NCBI GenBank assembly: GCA_035646535.1
Contig: DASRPD010000015.1
Span: 1-44,287, forward strand
Reading direction: 5' to 3'
DNA from: DASRPD01 sp035646535
GTDB lineage: Bacteria > Actinomycetota > Acidimicrobiia > IMCC26256 > JANYLB01
Length of the DNA stretch: 44,287 nt
Part shown: in pieces, positions 25,160 to 34,362 of the stretch
Numbering within the stretch: position 1 is the first letter of the stretch
Layout of the letters: each line of letters begins with the position of its first letter
Position numbers and translations under genes: made by a program
Notes under the pieces: generated by a model
What the model saw: the letters and a program-made list of their open reading frames with translations, nothing else
Told to the model about the DNA's origin: nothing
Database searches by the model: none

Positions 25160-26281
25160 ATGGCAACCAACCAAGACATCATCGGTCGCGAGAACCTCGA
25201 CGACCTCGAAGCGATCCTCGCGGTCTCCAACCACGATGTCGACGCGCTCGTCCACCTGGTGCAGGCGAACTCCGACGTGCTGTTCACCTGGGACTACGAG
25301 CAGTCGCGCCAGCCCCTCATCAAGCTGTACGAGAAGGCCAAGACCTCTCAGTGGAACTCGTCGACTGATCTCGACTGGTCGATCGAGGTCGACCAGGCCG
25401 CCCAAGTGATCGCGAATGCCGAGGTGGACCTCAACGGTCCGTTCTCCGGTGGTCTCGATCTCAAGGGCACGGCGTTCGAGTCGTGGACCGACGACCAGTG
25501 GGTCCAGCTCGGCATCGAGGGCCAGAACTGGACGTTGTCGCAGTTCATGCACGGCGAGCAGGGTGCGTTGATCTGCACCGCGCAGATCGTCGAGACCGTG
25601 CCGTGGATCGACGCCAAGTACTACGCCGCGACCCAAGTCATGGACGAGGCTCGCCACGTGGAGGTGTTCGCTCGGTACCTGGACGAGAAGCTGTCGGGTC
25701 ATTACCCGATCAACGCGCACCTCAAGATGCTCCTCGACGACATCATCTCCGACAACCGCTGGGACATGACCTACCTCGGAATGCAGATCATGGTCGAGGG
25801 TCTTGCGCTGGCGGCCTTCGGGTTCATCCACCAGATGACGAGCGAGCCCCTGCTCAAGAAGATGTTGCGGTACGTGATGAGCGACGAGGCCCGTCACGTC
25901 GCGTTCGGTGTGCTGTCGCTGCAGGAGTACTACGCCGAGCTCACGCTGCCCGAGATCCGCGAGCGCCAGGAGTTCGCGTTCGAGGCCGCAGTGCGCATGC
26001 GCGACCGGTTCCTCCAGCAGGAGGTCTGGGAGAAGATGGGCGTCGACGTCAAGGAGGCGATGTCGCTCGTCATCCAGGACGAGGGCCGGCAGATGTTCCA
26101 GTCGATGCTCTTCTCGAAGATCGTGCCGAACTGCAAGAAGCTCGGCCTGCTCGACGCGGGTGAAGGCTGGCTGCGCCAGAAGTTCACCGAACTCGGCGTG
26201 ATCCAGTTCGAGGACTGGACGGACACCGGTGAGGAATACACGCTGCTGGACGAAGTGGCGAAGGACCGAGCCAGCGCCTAG
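25160..26281 (+). CDS. Ferritin-like di-iron protein (putative oxygenase/desaturase type)
   Basis: This 373-residue protein has a carboxylate-bridged di-iron four-helix core. The ligand pattern is complete: Glu133 (MHGEQG), Glu163 and His166 (DEARH), Glu213 (VEGLAL), Glu243 and His246 (DEARH). The 30-residue spacing in each pair fits the ferritin/ribonucleotide reductase-like superfamily. Related actinobacterial proteins are annotated as ferritin-like or aminobenzoate-oxygenase-like, and the reaction is not established. No signal peptide is present. The start is ATG at 25160 with GGGGG upstream, 4 nt after tetR, and the frame is otherwise open further upstream. Confidence 0.8.
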   Translation: MATNQDIIGRENLDDLEAILAVSNHDVDALVHLVQANSDVLFTWDYEQSRQPLIKLYEKAKTSQWNSSTDLDWSIEVDQAAQVIANAEVDLNGPFSGGLDLKGTAFESWTDDQWVQLGIEGQNWTLSQFMHGEQGALICTAQIVETVPWIDAKYYAATQVMDEARHVEVFARYLDEKLSGHYPINAHLKMLLDDIISDNRWDMTYLGMQIMVEGLALAAFGFIHQMTSEPLLKKMLRYVMSDEARHVAFGVLSLQEYYAELTLPEIRERQEFAFEAAVRMRDRFLQQEVWEKMGVDVKEAMSLVIQDEGRQMFQSMLFSKIVPNCKKLGLLDAGEGWLRQKFTELGVIQFEDWTDTGEEYTLLDEVAKDRASA

Positions 26282-26291
26282 AAACCACGGT

Positions 26292-27596
26292 ATGCGCCGA
26301 ATCCGCCTCCTTGTCGTCGCCGTCGCCTTTTCGCTGTTCGGGGCGCTGTTCGTGGCCGTACCGGCCGCGACCGGCGTGCCGGCCGCGTCGCCGCCCGGGG
26401 AACCGGCCAACACCTGGCTGGCGCGACGGCCACTGAACATCGCGCACGCCGGGGGTGACCTCGAGGCTCCCCACGAGACGATGTACGCGTTCAAACGGGC
26501 CGTTGCGGTCGGGGCCGACGCGCTCGAGATGGATCTCCGCCTCAGCGCGGACGGTGAAGTGATGGTCGTGCACGACTCGACCATCAACCGCACGTCGAAC
26601 GGGACCGGTGAGGTTCGCAACTTCACCGTCGCCGAGCTCCAGGCGTTCGACAACGCCTACTGGTTCGTGCCCGGCTGCTGGAGCTGCCACGACCGACCGG
26701 TCGAGGAGTACACGCTGCGAGGCGTCCGCACGGGTGAGGTTGCCCCACCCGCGGGCTATGACGCCGATGACTTCGCCATCCCGACGCTTCGGCAGGTGTT
26801 CGAGGAGTTCCCGGACCGGCTGCTCGACCTCGAGATCAAAGACGGTCCCGACGCCTTCGCCACCGCCGACGCGCTCGCCGCGCTGATCGACGAGTACGAC
26901 GCGGCCGACCAGGTCGTGGTCGTGTCGTTCGACGACACGATCCTCGACCACTTCCACGCCGTCGCACCCGGCATCGACACAAGTCCGGGCCTGGACACGA
27001 TCACCGCGTGGTTCGGCTCGCGCGGACCGCTGCCGGGCGAGACGTCATTGCAGGTGCCGCCGACGTTCAGCGGCATCGAGGTCGTGACCGAACAATTTGT
27101 GCTCGACGCGCACGCGAACGACCTCGCGGTCTACGTGTGATTCAACGGTGACGGCGACGACACGACCGCGAGCTATGAGTCGCTCCTCGACATCGGTGTC
27201 GACGGCTTCATCACCGGCAAGCCGGAGCTCCTCCAGGCGACGCTCGACGCGCGCGGGCCGTTCGTCACTCCGTTCGTGGACGGCCCCAGCTCCGATCGGG
27301 TCCGCCCGCGCCGCGGCCGGGTGGACCTCACCTGCCCACAGCGATCGGCGTTCCGCTGCGCGGGCGCAGTCTTCGTCCTGGCCTGGAATCCGGGTTCGAC
27401 CCTCCCGGTGCTCGTCGCCGACGCGGGCGCGATCGACGTGGCTCGCGGCGACTCCGTGCAGCTGACGCTCAGCCCGACCGCGGCGGGCGCCGATTGGGTG
27501 CGCGCTCACCGCGGTGGTGAGGCGCTCGTGGTCGTCGTCCCGTCCAATCCCGACACCGGACTCACACTGTTGTCGGTCCCCGTCGGCTCGACCTGA
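26292..27596 (+). pseudogene. Secreted glycerophosphodiester phosphodiesterase, interrupted by in-frame TGA
   Basis: The N-terminal signal peptide (MRRIRLLVVAVAFSLFGALF) is followed by a GDPD TIM-barrel: NIAHAGG, EMDLRLSADGEVMVVHD, IPTLRQVFEEFP, DLEIKDG. The frame stops at TGA 27138-27140, exactly where the family has Trp in VYVW(F/T)(V/N). The same frame then continues with FNGDGDD, DIGVDGFITGKPELL (the end of the barrel) and a beta-rich C-terminal domain to 27596. A TGG-to-TGA change, a sequence error or readthrough would explain this. Other genes here use TGA as stop, so the code is standard. If translated only to 27140, the barrel loses its last strand. The gene lies 10 bp after the di-iron gene. 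Confidence 0.8.
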
Positions 27597-27613
27597 GCTC
27601 GCCAGGATCGGGC

Positions 27614-27625
27614 TAGCCTCGTTGG
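27614..27625 (+). promoter_or_regulatory. Leaderless -10 element of rnj
   Basis: TAGCCT (27614-27619) ends 6 nt before the rnj ATG. No Shine-Dalgarno is present. Confidence 0.5.
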
Positions 27626-29308
27626 ATGACCGCTCGCGCCCGCTCCGACTCCGTGCGGGTCGTCTTCTTGGGCGGTCTCGGTGAGATCGGTCGCAACTGC
27701 CTCTGCCTCGAAGTCGACGGGCGCATCCTGGTCGACGACTGCGGGCTCATGTTCCCCGACGCGGACATGCCCGGCGTCGATCTGGTCCTGCCCGACTTCA
27801 CGTACCTGCGTGAGAACGCAGATCGTGTCGAAGCCGTCATCCTCACCCACGCGCACGAGGACCACGCGGGCGGCCTCGCCTTTCTGCTCCGGGACCTCTC
27901 GGTTCCGATCTACGGCTCGCGCCTGTCACTCGGCCTGGCCCGCAACCGAATCGAGGAAGCCGGGCTGCTCGACCGCACCGAGCTGATCACGATCGAGGAC
28001 CGCGACCGGCGCCAGATCGGGCCGTTCGACTGCGAGTTCATCCCGGTCACCCACTCCGTGCCGCACGCGTTCGCGGTTGCATTCCATACGCCGGTCGGCA
28101 CCATCCTCCACACCGGCGACTTCAAGCTCGATCTCACTCCGGTGGACGGCCGGACGACCGACCTCGCGCTCCTGGGTGAGATCGCCCGGGGCGACGGTGG
28201 CATACGGCTGCTGCTGTCGGACTCCACCAACGCCGAGGAGCCGGGGTTCACCCCGTCGGAGTCCACCGTCGGCCAGGCGATGCGCGACCTGTTTCGCGAC
28301 CATCCCGACCGCCGTCTCGTCGTGGCGAGCTTCGCGTCGCACCTCCATCGGATTCGCCAGGTGGCCGACGCCGCGCTCGGGGCCGGACGGCGACTCGTGT
28401 TCCTTGGTCGCTCGATGGTCAAGAACGTCACGTTGGCCCGCGAGATGGGAATGTTGGACATCCCGGCGGACCGGATCATCGACATCGACGAAGTATCGGG
28501 CTACGCGCCGGGCGACGTGTGCATCATCTGTACCGGGTCGCAGGGCGAGCCGCTCAGCGCCCTCTCCCTCATGGCTGCGCACGAGCACAAGCACGTGAAG
28601 CTCAGCGCGGAGGACCTCGTCGTGATCTCGGCTCACGCCATTCCCGGCAACGAGACCAACGTGACGCGGGTCATCGACGGGCTCATGCGCGCGGGTGCCG
28701 ACGTGATCCACGGCGGGAACTCGCCGGTGCACGTCTCGGGTCACGCGTCGCAAGAAGAGCTCAAGCTCATGGTCAACCTGACGCAGCCCGAGTGGTTCGT
28801 GCCCGTTCACGGTGAGTACCACCATCTCGTGAATCACGCGCGTCTGGCGGCCGCGACCGGCGTGGGCCAGGATCGCGTGATCGTGTGCGAAGACGGCGAC
28901 GCGCTCACGCTCACCGCCGACGGTCTCGAGGTCGAACGGCGCGCGGTGCCCGCCGGGTACCTCTACGTCGACGGCATCGTCGGTGACGTCGGCCATGGCG
29001 TCCTGCGCGATCGACGCAACCTGGCCGAAGAAGGCGTGGTGGTCGTCATCGTGACCGTCGACGCAAAGACCGGCGAGATCGTCACGGGTCCGGAGATCGT
29101 CACCCGCGGTTGGGTGCACGCGCCGGAAGCCGAAGAGCTGCTCGATGAGGCGAAGGCCGTCGTGACCGAATCGCTCGCCGAGGCGGCCGGCGAGGGTGCG
29201 ACCGATTTCGAGACGCTGCGCCGCCACGCCCGCCGATCGCTGGGCCGATTCATCAACCAGCGCACCCGCCGCCGTCCGGCTGTCATCCCCGTGGTGATGG
29301 AAGTCTGA
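27626..29308 (+). CDS. rnj: Ribonuclease J
   Basis: This 560-residue metallo-beta-lactamase/beta-CASP nuclease has endo- and 5'-3' exonuclease activity in mRNA decay and rRNA maturation. The metal motif HAHEDH (residues 75-80), LHTGDFKLD, SDSTNAEEPGFTPSE and the beta-CASP segment (SFASHLHRIRQV, GRSMVKN, CTGSQGEP, SAHAIPGNE, HVSGHASQEEL) are all present. The C-terminal domain is complete. Together with PNPase and the NrnA-like enzyme it supplies much of the RNA decay set in this window. Confidence 0.96.
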   Translation: MTARARSDSVRVVFLGGLGEIGRNCLCLEVDGRILVDDCGLMFPDADMPGVDLVLPDFTYLRENADRVEAVILTHAHEDHAGGLAFLLRDLSVPIYGSRLSLGLARNRIEEAGLLDRTELITIEDRDRRQIGPFDCEFIPVTHSVPHAFAVAFHTPVGTILHTGDFKLDLTPVDGRTTDLALLGEIARGDGGIRLLLSDSTNAEEPGFTPSESTVGQAMRDLFRDHPDRRLVVASFASHLHRIRQVADAALGAGRRLVFLGRSMVKNVTLAREMGMLDIPADRIIDIDEVSGYAPGDVCIICTGSQGEPLSALSLMAAHEHKHVKLSAEDLVVISAHAIPGNETNVTRVIDGLMRAGADVIHGGNSPVHVSGHASQEELKLMVNLTQPEWFVPVHGEYHHLVNHARLAAATGVGQDRVIVCEDGDALTLTADGLEVERRAVPAGYLYVDGIVGDVGHGVLRDRRNLAEEGVVVVIVTVDAKTGEIVTGPEIVTRGWVHAPEAEELLDEAKAVVTESLAEAAGEGATDFETLRRHARRSLGRFINQRTRRRPAVIPVVMEV

Positions 29309-29311
29309 GCC

Positions 29312-29401
29312 ATGGCGACCATCCGGGACTGGTCGAAGCGCATCGCCGGTCATGTCGCCTTCCTGACCGGCGCGGCCGGTGGGTACGCCTCGGCATCGTG
29401 A
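29312..29401 (+). CDS. Possible 29-residue small ORF between rnj and the GNAT gene
   Basis: An ATG at 29312, 3 nt after the rnj stop, opens 29 codons (starting MATIRDWSKRIAGHV). Its TGA overlaps a GTG (29398) in frame with the downstream acetyltransferase. A weak GGAAG precedes it. No family is recognised. It could be chance, or a short translational coupler. Confidence 0.25.
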   Translation: MATIRDWSKRIAGHVAFLTGAAGGYASAS

Positions 29402-29445
29402 ACGCGGACCGGTCGGGAGGTGACGAGCCTCGGAGGCGATCCGCC

Positions 29446-30402
29446 GTGGAGCTTCCCACTGGGTACCGCCTCCGATCTCCCCGCCCGCGCGACGCCGTCG
29501 AGGTCGCAGCGGTCGTGACTGCTCACGACATCGCCGACTTCGGCGAGCCCGACTTCACCGAGGATGACCTGCTCGACGACTGGGAGCGGCCGCGCTTCGA
29601 GCTCGATCGGGACGCCTGGGTCATAGTCGGCCCGACGGGTCGGATCGTCGGCTACGCGTTCGTGTGGGCAGTCGAGCCGGGACGGGAGTTCGAGTCGGAC
29701 GCGTTCGTGTTCCCCGAATACGCCGGGCGCGGCCTCGGTGGACAGCTTCTCGACCTCGTCGAGACGCGGGCCCGCGAGCTCGCCGATCCGGAACGTGGCG
29801 CCGAGCTCGGCCTCTACGCATCGAGCGCCAACACCGGAAAGCGCGACCTGTTGACCCGCCGCGGGTTCGCGCCATTGCACACCCGGCTGCGACTCACCAT
29901 CGACCTGGGCCGACTCGAATCGATCGAGGGTCCGCCCACCGGGGTCGTGACGCGGGTCTTCGATCCCGACTCGGACGTCGAGGCGGTGCGCTCGGTCATG
30001 CAGGAGGCGTTCGCCGACCTCGCCCGCTTCTCCCGCCGCCGGCTCGACGAGTGGCTGGCCCTTCGGGTGCGACACCCCGCGTTCGACCCCGCCCTGTGGC
30101 GGGTGGCAGTCGACGAGACCGGCTCGATCATCGGGGCGATCCTCGTGTACGACGTCGGCGGCACCGGTTACGTGAGCAACCTCGGGGTCCGCAGGGCGTG
30201 GCAGCGCCGCGGCGTGGGTCAAGGGCTGCTGGCGGCGGCGTTCGCGGCGCTGCGCGATCAGGGGCAGATGCGGGTGGTGGTCGAGGTCGCGTTCGGCGAC
30301 TCCGAGGGCGCCCGCCGGCTCTACGAATCCGTCGGAATGCGGGTGGCCGAGCACCACGACTGGTTCGCGAAAGCGCTGGCCGGGTGGCCTGAGCTGGGGT
30401 AG
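29446..30402 (+). CDS. Tandem GNAT acetyltransferase
   Basis: This protein has two GNAT N-acetyltransferase domains. The first carries acetyl-CoA loop PEYAGRGLGGQLLDLVE (about residues 95-115). The second carries VRRAWQRRGVGQGLLAAAF (about residues 250-270) with VSNLGV before it and EGARRLYESVGM after it. The layout resembles mycothiol synthase (MshD)-like proteins, but the substrate is not clear. I choose the GTG at 29446, which has GGAGG 9 nt upstream. The GTG at 29398 would add 16 residues and overlap the small ORF by 4 bp. Confidence 0.8.
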   Translation: MELPTGYRLRSPRPRDAVEVAAVVTAHDIADFGEPDFTEDDLLDDWERPRFELDRDAWVIVGPTGRIVGYAFVWAVEPGREFESDAFVFPEYAGRGLGGQLLDLVETRARELADPERGAELGLYASSANTGKRDLLTRRGFAPLHTRLRLTIDLGRLESIEGPPTGVVTRVFDPDSDVEAVRSVMQEAFADLARFSRRRLDEWLALRVRHPAFDPALWRVAVDETGSIIGAILVYDVGGTGYVSNLGVRRAWQRRGVGQGLLAAAFAALRDQGQMRVVVEVAFGDSEGARRLYESVGMRVAEHHDWFAKALAGWPELG

Positions 30403-30472
30403 CCGGGTGGCCTGAGCTGGAGTAGCGGGGCAGCCTGAGCTGGGGTAGCGGGGCAGGCCGAGCTCGGGTAGA
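30387..30472 (+). repeat. 23-bp tandem repeats across the GNAT stop codon
   Basis: There are three nearly identical 23-bp units (30387, 30410, 30433; GCCTGAGCTGGGGTAGC) and one decayed unit. The first contains the last codons and stop of the GNAT gene, and each later copy repeats the same stop. This is a minisatellite in the gap before ftsK. Confidence 0.85.
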
Positions 30473-30521
30473 GGCCGACGTCGGAGGCTGATGGTCCCTG
30501 TGTGACTGGTGTTGCCACTGT

Positions 30522-30533
30522 TACCGTTGGGGT
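30522..30533 (+). promoter_or_regulatory. Leaderless -10 element of ftsK
   Basis: TACCGT (30522-30527) ends 6 nt before the ftsK ATG. Confidence 0.4.
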
Positions 30534-33152
30534 ATGGCTGCCAAGAAGACCGCGACGCGCCGCTCTCCGACGCGGACCAAGAAGTCCCGAGCGAAGAAGC
30601 CGTCCCGACGCCCGGCGACTCCTCGTCGCGGCCGTTCCCGATCGAGGCGGACTGGATCAGCGCGCCCCTCGGCGTCGGCACGCATGCGATCCGCGGTCGG
30701 TCGCCAGCTCGGAGGCCACGTCGCCGACGTGGTCGGGATCGCTTTCCTGGCCCTGGGTTCGCTCGCTGCACTCGCCCTCGCGACCGATCTGGCCGGCCCG
30801 ATCGGGGCGGCGGTTGCCGACGGCATCACGTTCCTTCTCGGGCGAGGCGCGTTCCTCGTACCCGTTGCCTTCCTCGTCACTGCCGTCCTGGTACTCGCGG
30901 GCCGCCCCGCAGCCGACGAGGCCGACGCGGACGAGTCCGGTGGGGCCGCGCCCTTGCGCATCGGCATCGGGCTCGCACTCGTCCTGATCGGCGTCACCGG
31001 CTTGTTCCATGTCACCGGCGACGCGCCCGAGCTGGATGCACCCGCGGTGGCGTTGCGCGGCTCAGGGGGCATCGTGGGTGTTCTTCTCGGCGGTCGGATG
31101 GCGAGCGGCCTCGGCGCCGTCGGCGCGGGCATTGTCCTGGTGAGTGCGATCGTGCTCGGGGCGCTGCTCACCCCGGGGGTACCGCTGCACCGCGTCCTCG
31201 CCGCGATCGGCCGCAGTACGCGGGCGACCACACGCTACGTCCGACGCCGGTTCAGCGAGCTGTCGACGATCGACGACTCCACGGCCGACGACTCCACGGC
31301 CGACGACTCTGCGGAGACCGGCTCGACCAGCGGTGCAACGATGGCCGAGACAGCGTCGCCCAGGGCCACGACGCGCCGCGCGACGGCGGAGCTGTACGAC
31401 GAGCTCGATGAAGGTGGGGCCGTGTCGGGCACGGAGCCGATGGACGAGCCCGAGCCCGCCGCGGACGCGGAGCTCGATCTCGTGGAAGCTGCGATCGATG
31501 GTCCTGGGAGCGGTGGTGACGTCGCCGCCGACCTGGACGCCGATACCGATACCGATACCGATACCGATACCGATACCGGCGCGGGCGCGGGCGCCGGAAC
31601 CCCACACGCGGCCGAAGTTGCCGTGCTCGCCGGCGACGACCCCCAGCTCGCCATCGACCTCGGGCCGAGGCACCGTCCTCCGGTGTGGAAGCTCCCACCG
31701 AAGACCATCCTCAAGCGCGGCTCGGGCGGCAAGTTGGACCAGCGGGTGCTGAAGGCCGGCGGTCAGGTGCTCGAAGCCACCATGCGCGAGTTCGGTGTCG
31801 AAGCGCATCTCATCGGGATGACGGTCGGTCCGACCGTGACCCGCTACGAGCTCGAGCTCGCGGCCGGGGTCAAGGTGAGCCGCGTCACCGGCCTGGCCAA
31901 GGAGATTGCGTACTCCATGGCCAGCCACGACGTGCGCATCCTGGCGCCGATACCGGGCCGTAGCGCGATCGGTGTCGAGGTACCGAACAAGCAGCGCCCG
32001 CTCGTGACCCTCGGCGACGTCCTCGCGTCCGAAGAGGCGCGCCAGGCCAAGAACCCGCTCGAGGTCGCGCTCGGTCGCGACATCGCGGGCAAGGACGTTC
32101 TGCTGCCGATCGCGCAGATGCCCCACGTCCTGATCGCCGGGACCACCGGCGCGGGGAAGTCGAGCTGCATCAACAGCATCGTGACGTCGCTGCTCATGCG
32201 ATCCACGCCCGAGGAGGTCCGGCTCATCCTCATCGACCCCAAGCGGGTCGAGTTGGGTCGCTACGACGGGCTGCCCCATCTCCTGACGAGCGTGGTGACC
32301 AACCCGAAGAAGGCCGCGAACGCGCTCGACTGGGCGGTGCGCGAGATGGAGATGCGCTACGAGATGCTCGCCGATATCGGCACGCGCGACATCGACGGCT
32401 ACAACGCGATGTACGACCGGGGCGAGCTGCCCACCGAGGAGACCCCTGATCCGCACGGCGGCACGACCTATCGCCGGCTGCCGTACATCCTCGTGGTGGT
32501 GGACGAGCTGTCCGACTTGATGATGGTCGCGGCACGTGACGTCGAGACCAGTGTGTGCCGTCTCGCACAGATGGCCCGAGCCGTCGGTATCCACCTCGTG
32601 ATCGCCACGCAACGTCCGTCGGTCGACGTGATCACCGGTCTCATCAAGGCGAACGTGCCGAGCCGTCTCGCCTTCAAGGTGCGCAGCGTCACCGACTCGC
32701 GGGTCATCTTGGATCAGGCCGGGGCGGAGAAGCTCGTCGGTGAGGGCGACATGCTGATGATCACGTTGTCGTCGAGCCTGGGTCAACGCATCCAGGGCGC
32801 ATGGGTCGACGAGGAGTGTGTCCGCAAGGTCGTCGCCCACTGGCGACGCCAAGCGCGTGGCGAGCCCGGCTACGTGGATGGCGTCGTCGAGGAGACAGCC
32901 GCCGCCGCGGGTGGCGCCGTCGACCTCCAAGACGACGACGAGCTGTTCGACCAGGCGATGGAGCTCGTCGTCGCCGGCGGTCTCGGATCGACGAGCATGC
33001 TGCAACGCAAGCTGCGGGTCGGTTTCGCCCGGGCCGGCCGGCTCATGGATCTGCTCGAGCGCAAGGGCATCGTCGGACCCTCGGAGGGCTCCAAGGCCCG
33101 CGCCGTGCTCATGACCGCCGCCGAGCTCGAGGAGCTACGCGCCAAGGCGTGA
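30534..33152 (+). CDS. ftsK: DNA translocase FtsK/SpoIIIE
   Basis: This 872-residue septal DNA pump has a basic N-terminus and four membrane spans (about residues 62-85, 95-125, 143-162, 175-215). A variable acidic linker contains a DTDTDTDTDTDT stretch. The motor domain has Walker A GTTGAGKSS (residues 536-544) and Walker B ILVVVDELSDLMM. A C-terminal winged-helix gamma domain (STSMLQRKLRVGFARAGRLMDLLE) reads orienting sequences on DNA. It clears chromosomes from the closing septum and activates XerCD. The rnj-ftsK-rimO-pgsA-cinA order is typical of actinobacteria. Confidence 0.95.
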   Translation: MAAKKTATRRSPTRTKKSRAKKPSRRPATPRRGRSRSRRTGSARPSASARMRSAVGRQLGGHVADVVGIAFLALGSLAALALATDLAGPIGAAVADGITFLLGRGAFLVPVAFLVTAVLVLAGRPAADEADADESGGAAPLRIGIGLALVLIGVTGLFHVTGDAPELDAPAVALRGSGGIVGVLLGGRMASGLGAVGAGIVLVSAIVLGALLTPGVPLHRVLAAIGRSTRATTRYVRRRFSELSTIDDSTADDSTADDSAETGSTSGATMAETASPRATTRRATAELYDELDEGGAVSGTEPMDEPEPAADAELDLVEAAIDGPGSGGDVAADLDADTDTDTDTDTDTGAGAGAGTPHAAEVAVLAGDDPQLAIDLGPRHRPPVWKLPPKTILKRGSGGKLDQRVLKAGGQVLEATMREFGVEAHLIGMTVGPTVTRYELELAAGVKVSRVTGLAKEIAYSMASHDVRILAPIPGRSAIGVEVPNKQRPLVTLGDVLASEEARQAKNPLEVALGRDIAGKDVLLPIAQMPHVLIAGTTGAGKSSCINSIVTSLLMRSTPEEVRLILIDPKRVELGRYDGLPHLLTSVVTNPKKAANALDWAVREMEMRYEMLADIGTRDIDGYNAMYDRGELPTEETPDPHGGTTYRRLPYILVVVDELSDLMMVAARDVETSVCRLAQMARAVGIHLVIATQRPSVDVITGLIKANVPSRLAFKVRSVTDSRVILDQAGAEKLVGEGDMLMITLSSSLGQRIQGAWVDEECVRKVVAHWRRQARGEPGYVDGVVEETAAAAGGAVDLQDDDELFDQAMELVVAGGLGSTSMLQRKLRVGFARAGRLMDLLERKGIVGPSEGSKARAVLMTAAELEELRAKA
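31542..31577 (+). repeat. GATACC hexanucleotide repeat in ftsK
   Basis: Six perfect copies of GATACC encode (Asp-Thr)6 in the disordered linker. The copy number is likely to vary between strains without breaking the frame. Confidence 0.95.
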
Positions 33153-33184
33153 GTCTCGGGTGTACGGGCGCGCACCGGAGCACA

Positions 33185-34354
33185 TCACACGGACGATGCC
33201 GCGCGTGACGCAGCCGCGATGAGCGCGTCGGCGCGTCCCTCGGTCTCGACCAGCTCCATCCGGTTCATCACGTAGCCCAAGGAGAAACCGGTGTCGAGGT
33301 CGGCCATGCCGACAGAGCCGCCGGCCCCGGAGTGGCCGAACGCGCCCGGGCCCGCAGAGAGCCCGATGGTCGGCGCGAGCGCGAAGCCGGTGCCGTAGCG
33401 CAAGGCCAACCCGATCACGAGATCGCGCTCGTTGCTCTGCTCAGTGGTTGCGTCGGCCAGAGTGTCGTCATCGAGCAACCGGACCCCGTCGACCTCGCCG
33501 AGCGTCGCCGCGTACATGCGCGCGACGGACCGCGCGTCGGCCACGCCGTTGGACGACGGCATCTCGGCGTACAACAGGTGGGGGTCGTTCCACATCTCGT
33601 CGTACGCGAACAACCGCGACGGGCCCGACATCGCGCGCGCCGTCAGCGAGTCGCCCGCGAAGAACTCCGCCACCAGCGCGCGCAGGTCCGGGTCGTCCGG
33701 TTCGTCGGGCGGGATGACCCGCGCAACGCGCGGCAGTTGGGCCTCGGGGAGACCGATCCAGAAGTCGAGACCGAGCGGCCCGGCGACCTCGTCGGCAAAG
33801 AACCGTCCCAAGGAGTGGCCGGTGACCCGCCGGACGACCTCACCGACGATGTAGCCGTACGAGCGCACGTGGTAGCCCTGGGCCGTTCCCGGTTCCCAGT
33901 TCGGGGCTTGCGCGGCGATCGCGGCGGTCACGGCGTCACCGGCGAGTACGTCATCGAGGGTGAGATCCCCGTCGATCGCGGCGAGCCCGGCGCGGTGACA
34001 CATCACCATGCGCAGGGTGATGGCGTCCTTGCCGTGGGCCGCGAACTCGGGCCACACGGCCGTGATCGGCTCATCGAGGTCGAGCATTTCCTGCTGGGCG
34101 AGGAGATGGACGCACACCGCCGTCGCGCCCTTGGTCGCGGAGAACACGAGCTGGATCGTGTTCTCGGTCCATTCCCGGTCCTCGGTGGGATCGGAGAGGC
34201 CGGCCCAGAGATGCACGACGGCCGCGCCGTCGTGGTACACGCAGCACGCGGCGCCGACGTCGCCCCGGTCGGTGAAGTTGGCGGCGAAGGCGTCGGCGAC
34301 GCCTCCCCACCCGGGTGCGACGGAACCGTGGATCAGAGGAGCCGGGGCGGACAC
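33185..34354 (-). CDS. Serine hydrolase / beta-lactamase family esterase (class C type)
   Basis: This 389-residue member of the beta-lactamase/D-Ala-D-Ala carboxypeptidase fold has the SxxK nucleophile FSATK (Ser72, Lys75), the YxN-equivalent region YHVRSYGYIVGEVV, and the third-motif GHSGAGG near residue 340. The motif variants resemble EstB/LpqK-like esterases rather than true beta-lactamases. No signal peptide is seen. It is transcribed divergently from rimO, with GTG start and a leaderless TAGACT 8 nt upstream. It converges with ftsK. The substrate is unknown. Confidence 0.85.
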   Translation of the reverse strand: MSAPAPLIHGSVAPGWGGVADAFAANFTDRGDVGAACCVYHDGAAVVHLWAGLSDPTEDREWTENTIQLVFSATKGATAVCVHLLAQQEMLDLDEPITAVWPEFAAHGKDAITLRMVMCHRAGLAAIDGDLTLDDVLAGDAVTAAIAAQAPNWEPGTAQGYHVRSYGYIVGEVVRRVTGHSLGRFFADEVAGPLGLDFWIGLPEAQLPRVARVIPPDEPDDPDLRALVAEFFAGDSLTARAMSGPSRLFAYDEMWNDPHLLYAEMPSSNGVADARSVARMYAATLGEVDGVRLLDDDTLADATTEQSNERDLVIGLALRYGTGFALAPTIGLSAGPGAFGHSGAGGSVGMADLDTGFSLGYVMNRMELVETEGRADALIAAASRAASSV

Positions 34355-34362
34355 GGCCGGTC

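Noticed and set aside
27138..27140. Selenocysteine or altered genetic code at the in-frame TGA
   Set aside because: The family residue is Trp rather than Cys, no SECIS-like stem is evident just downstream, and other genes here end in TGA.
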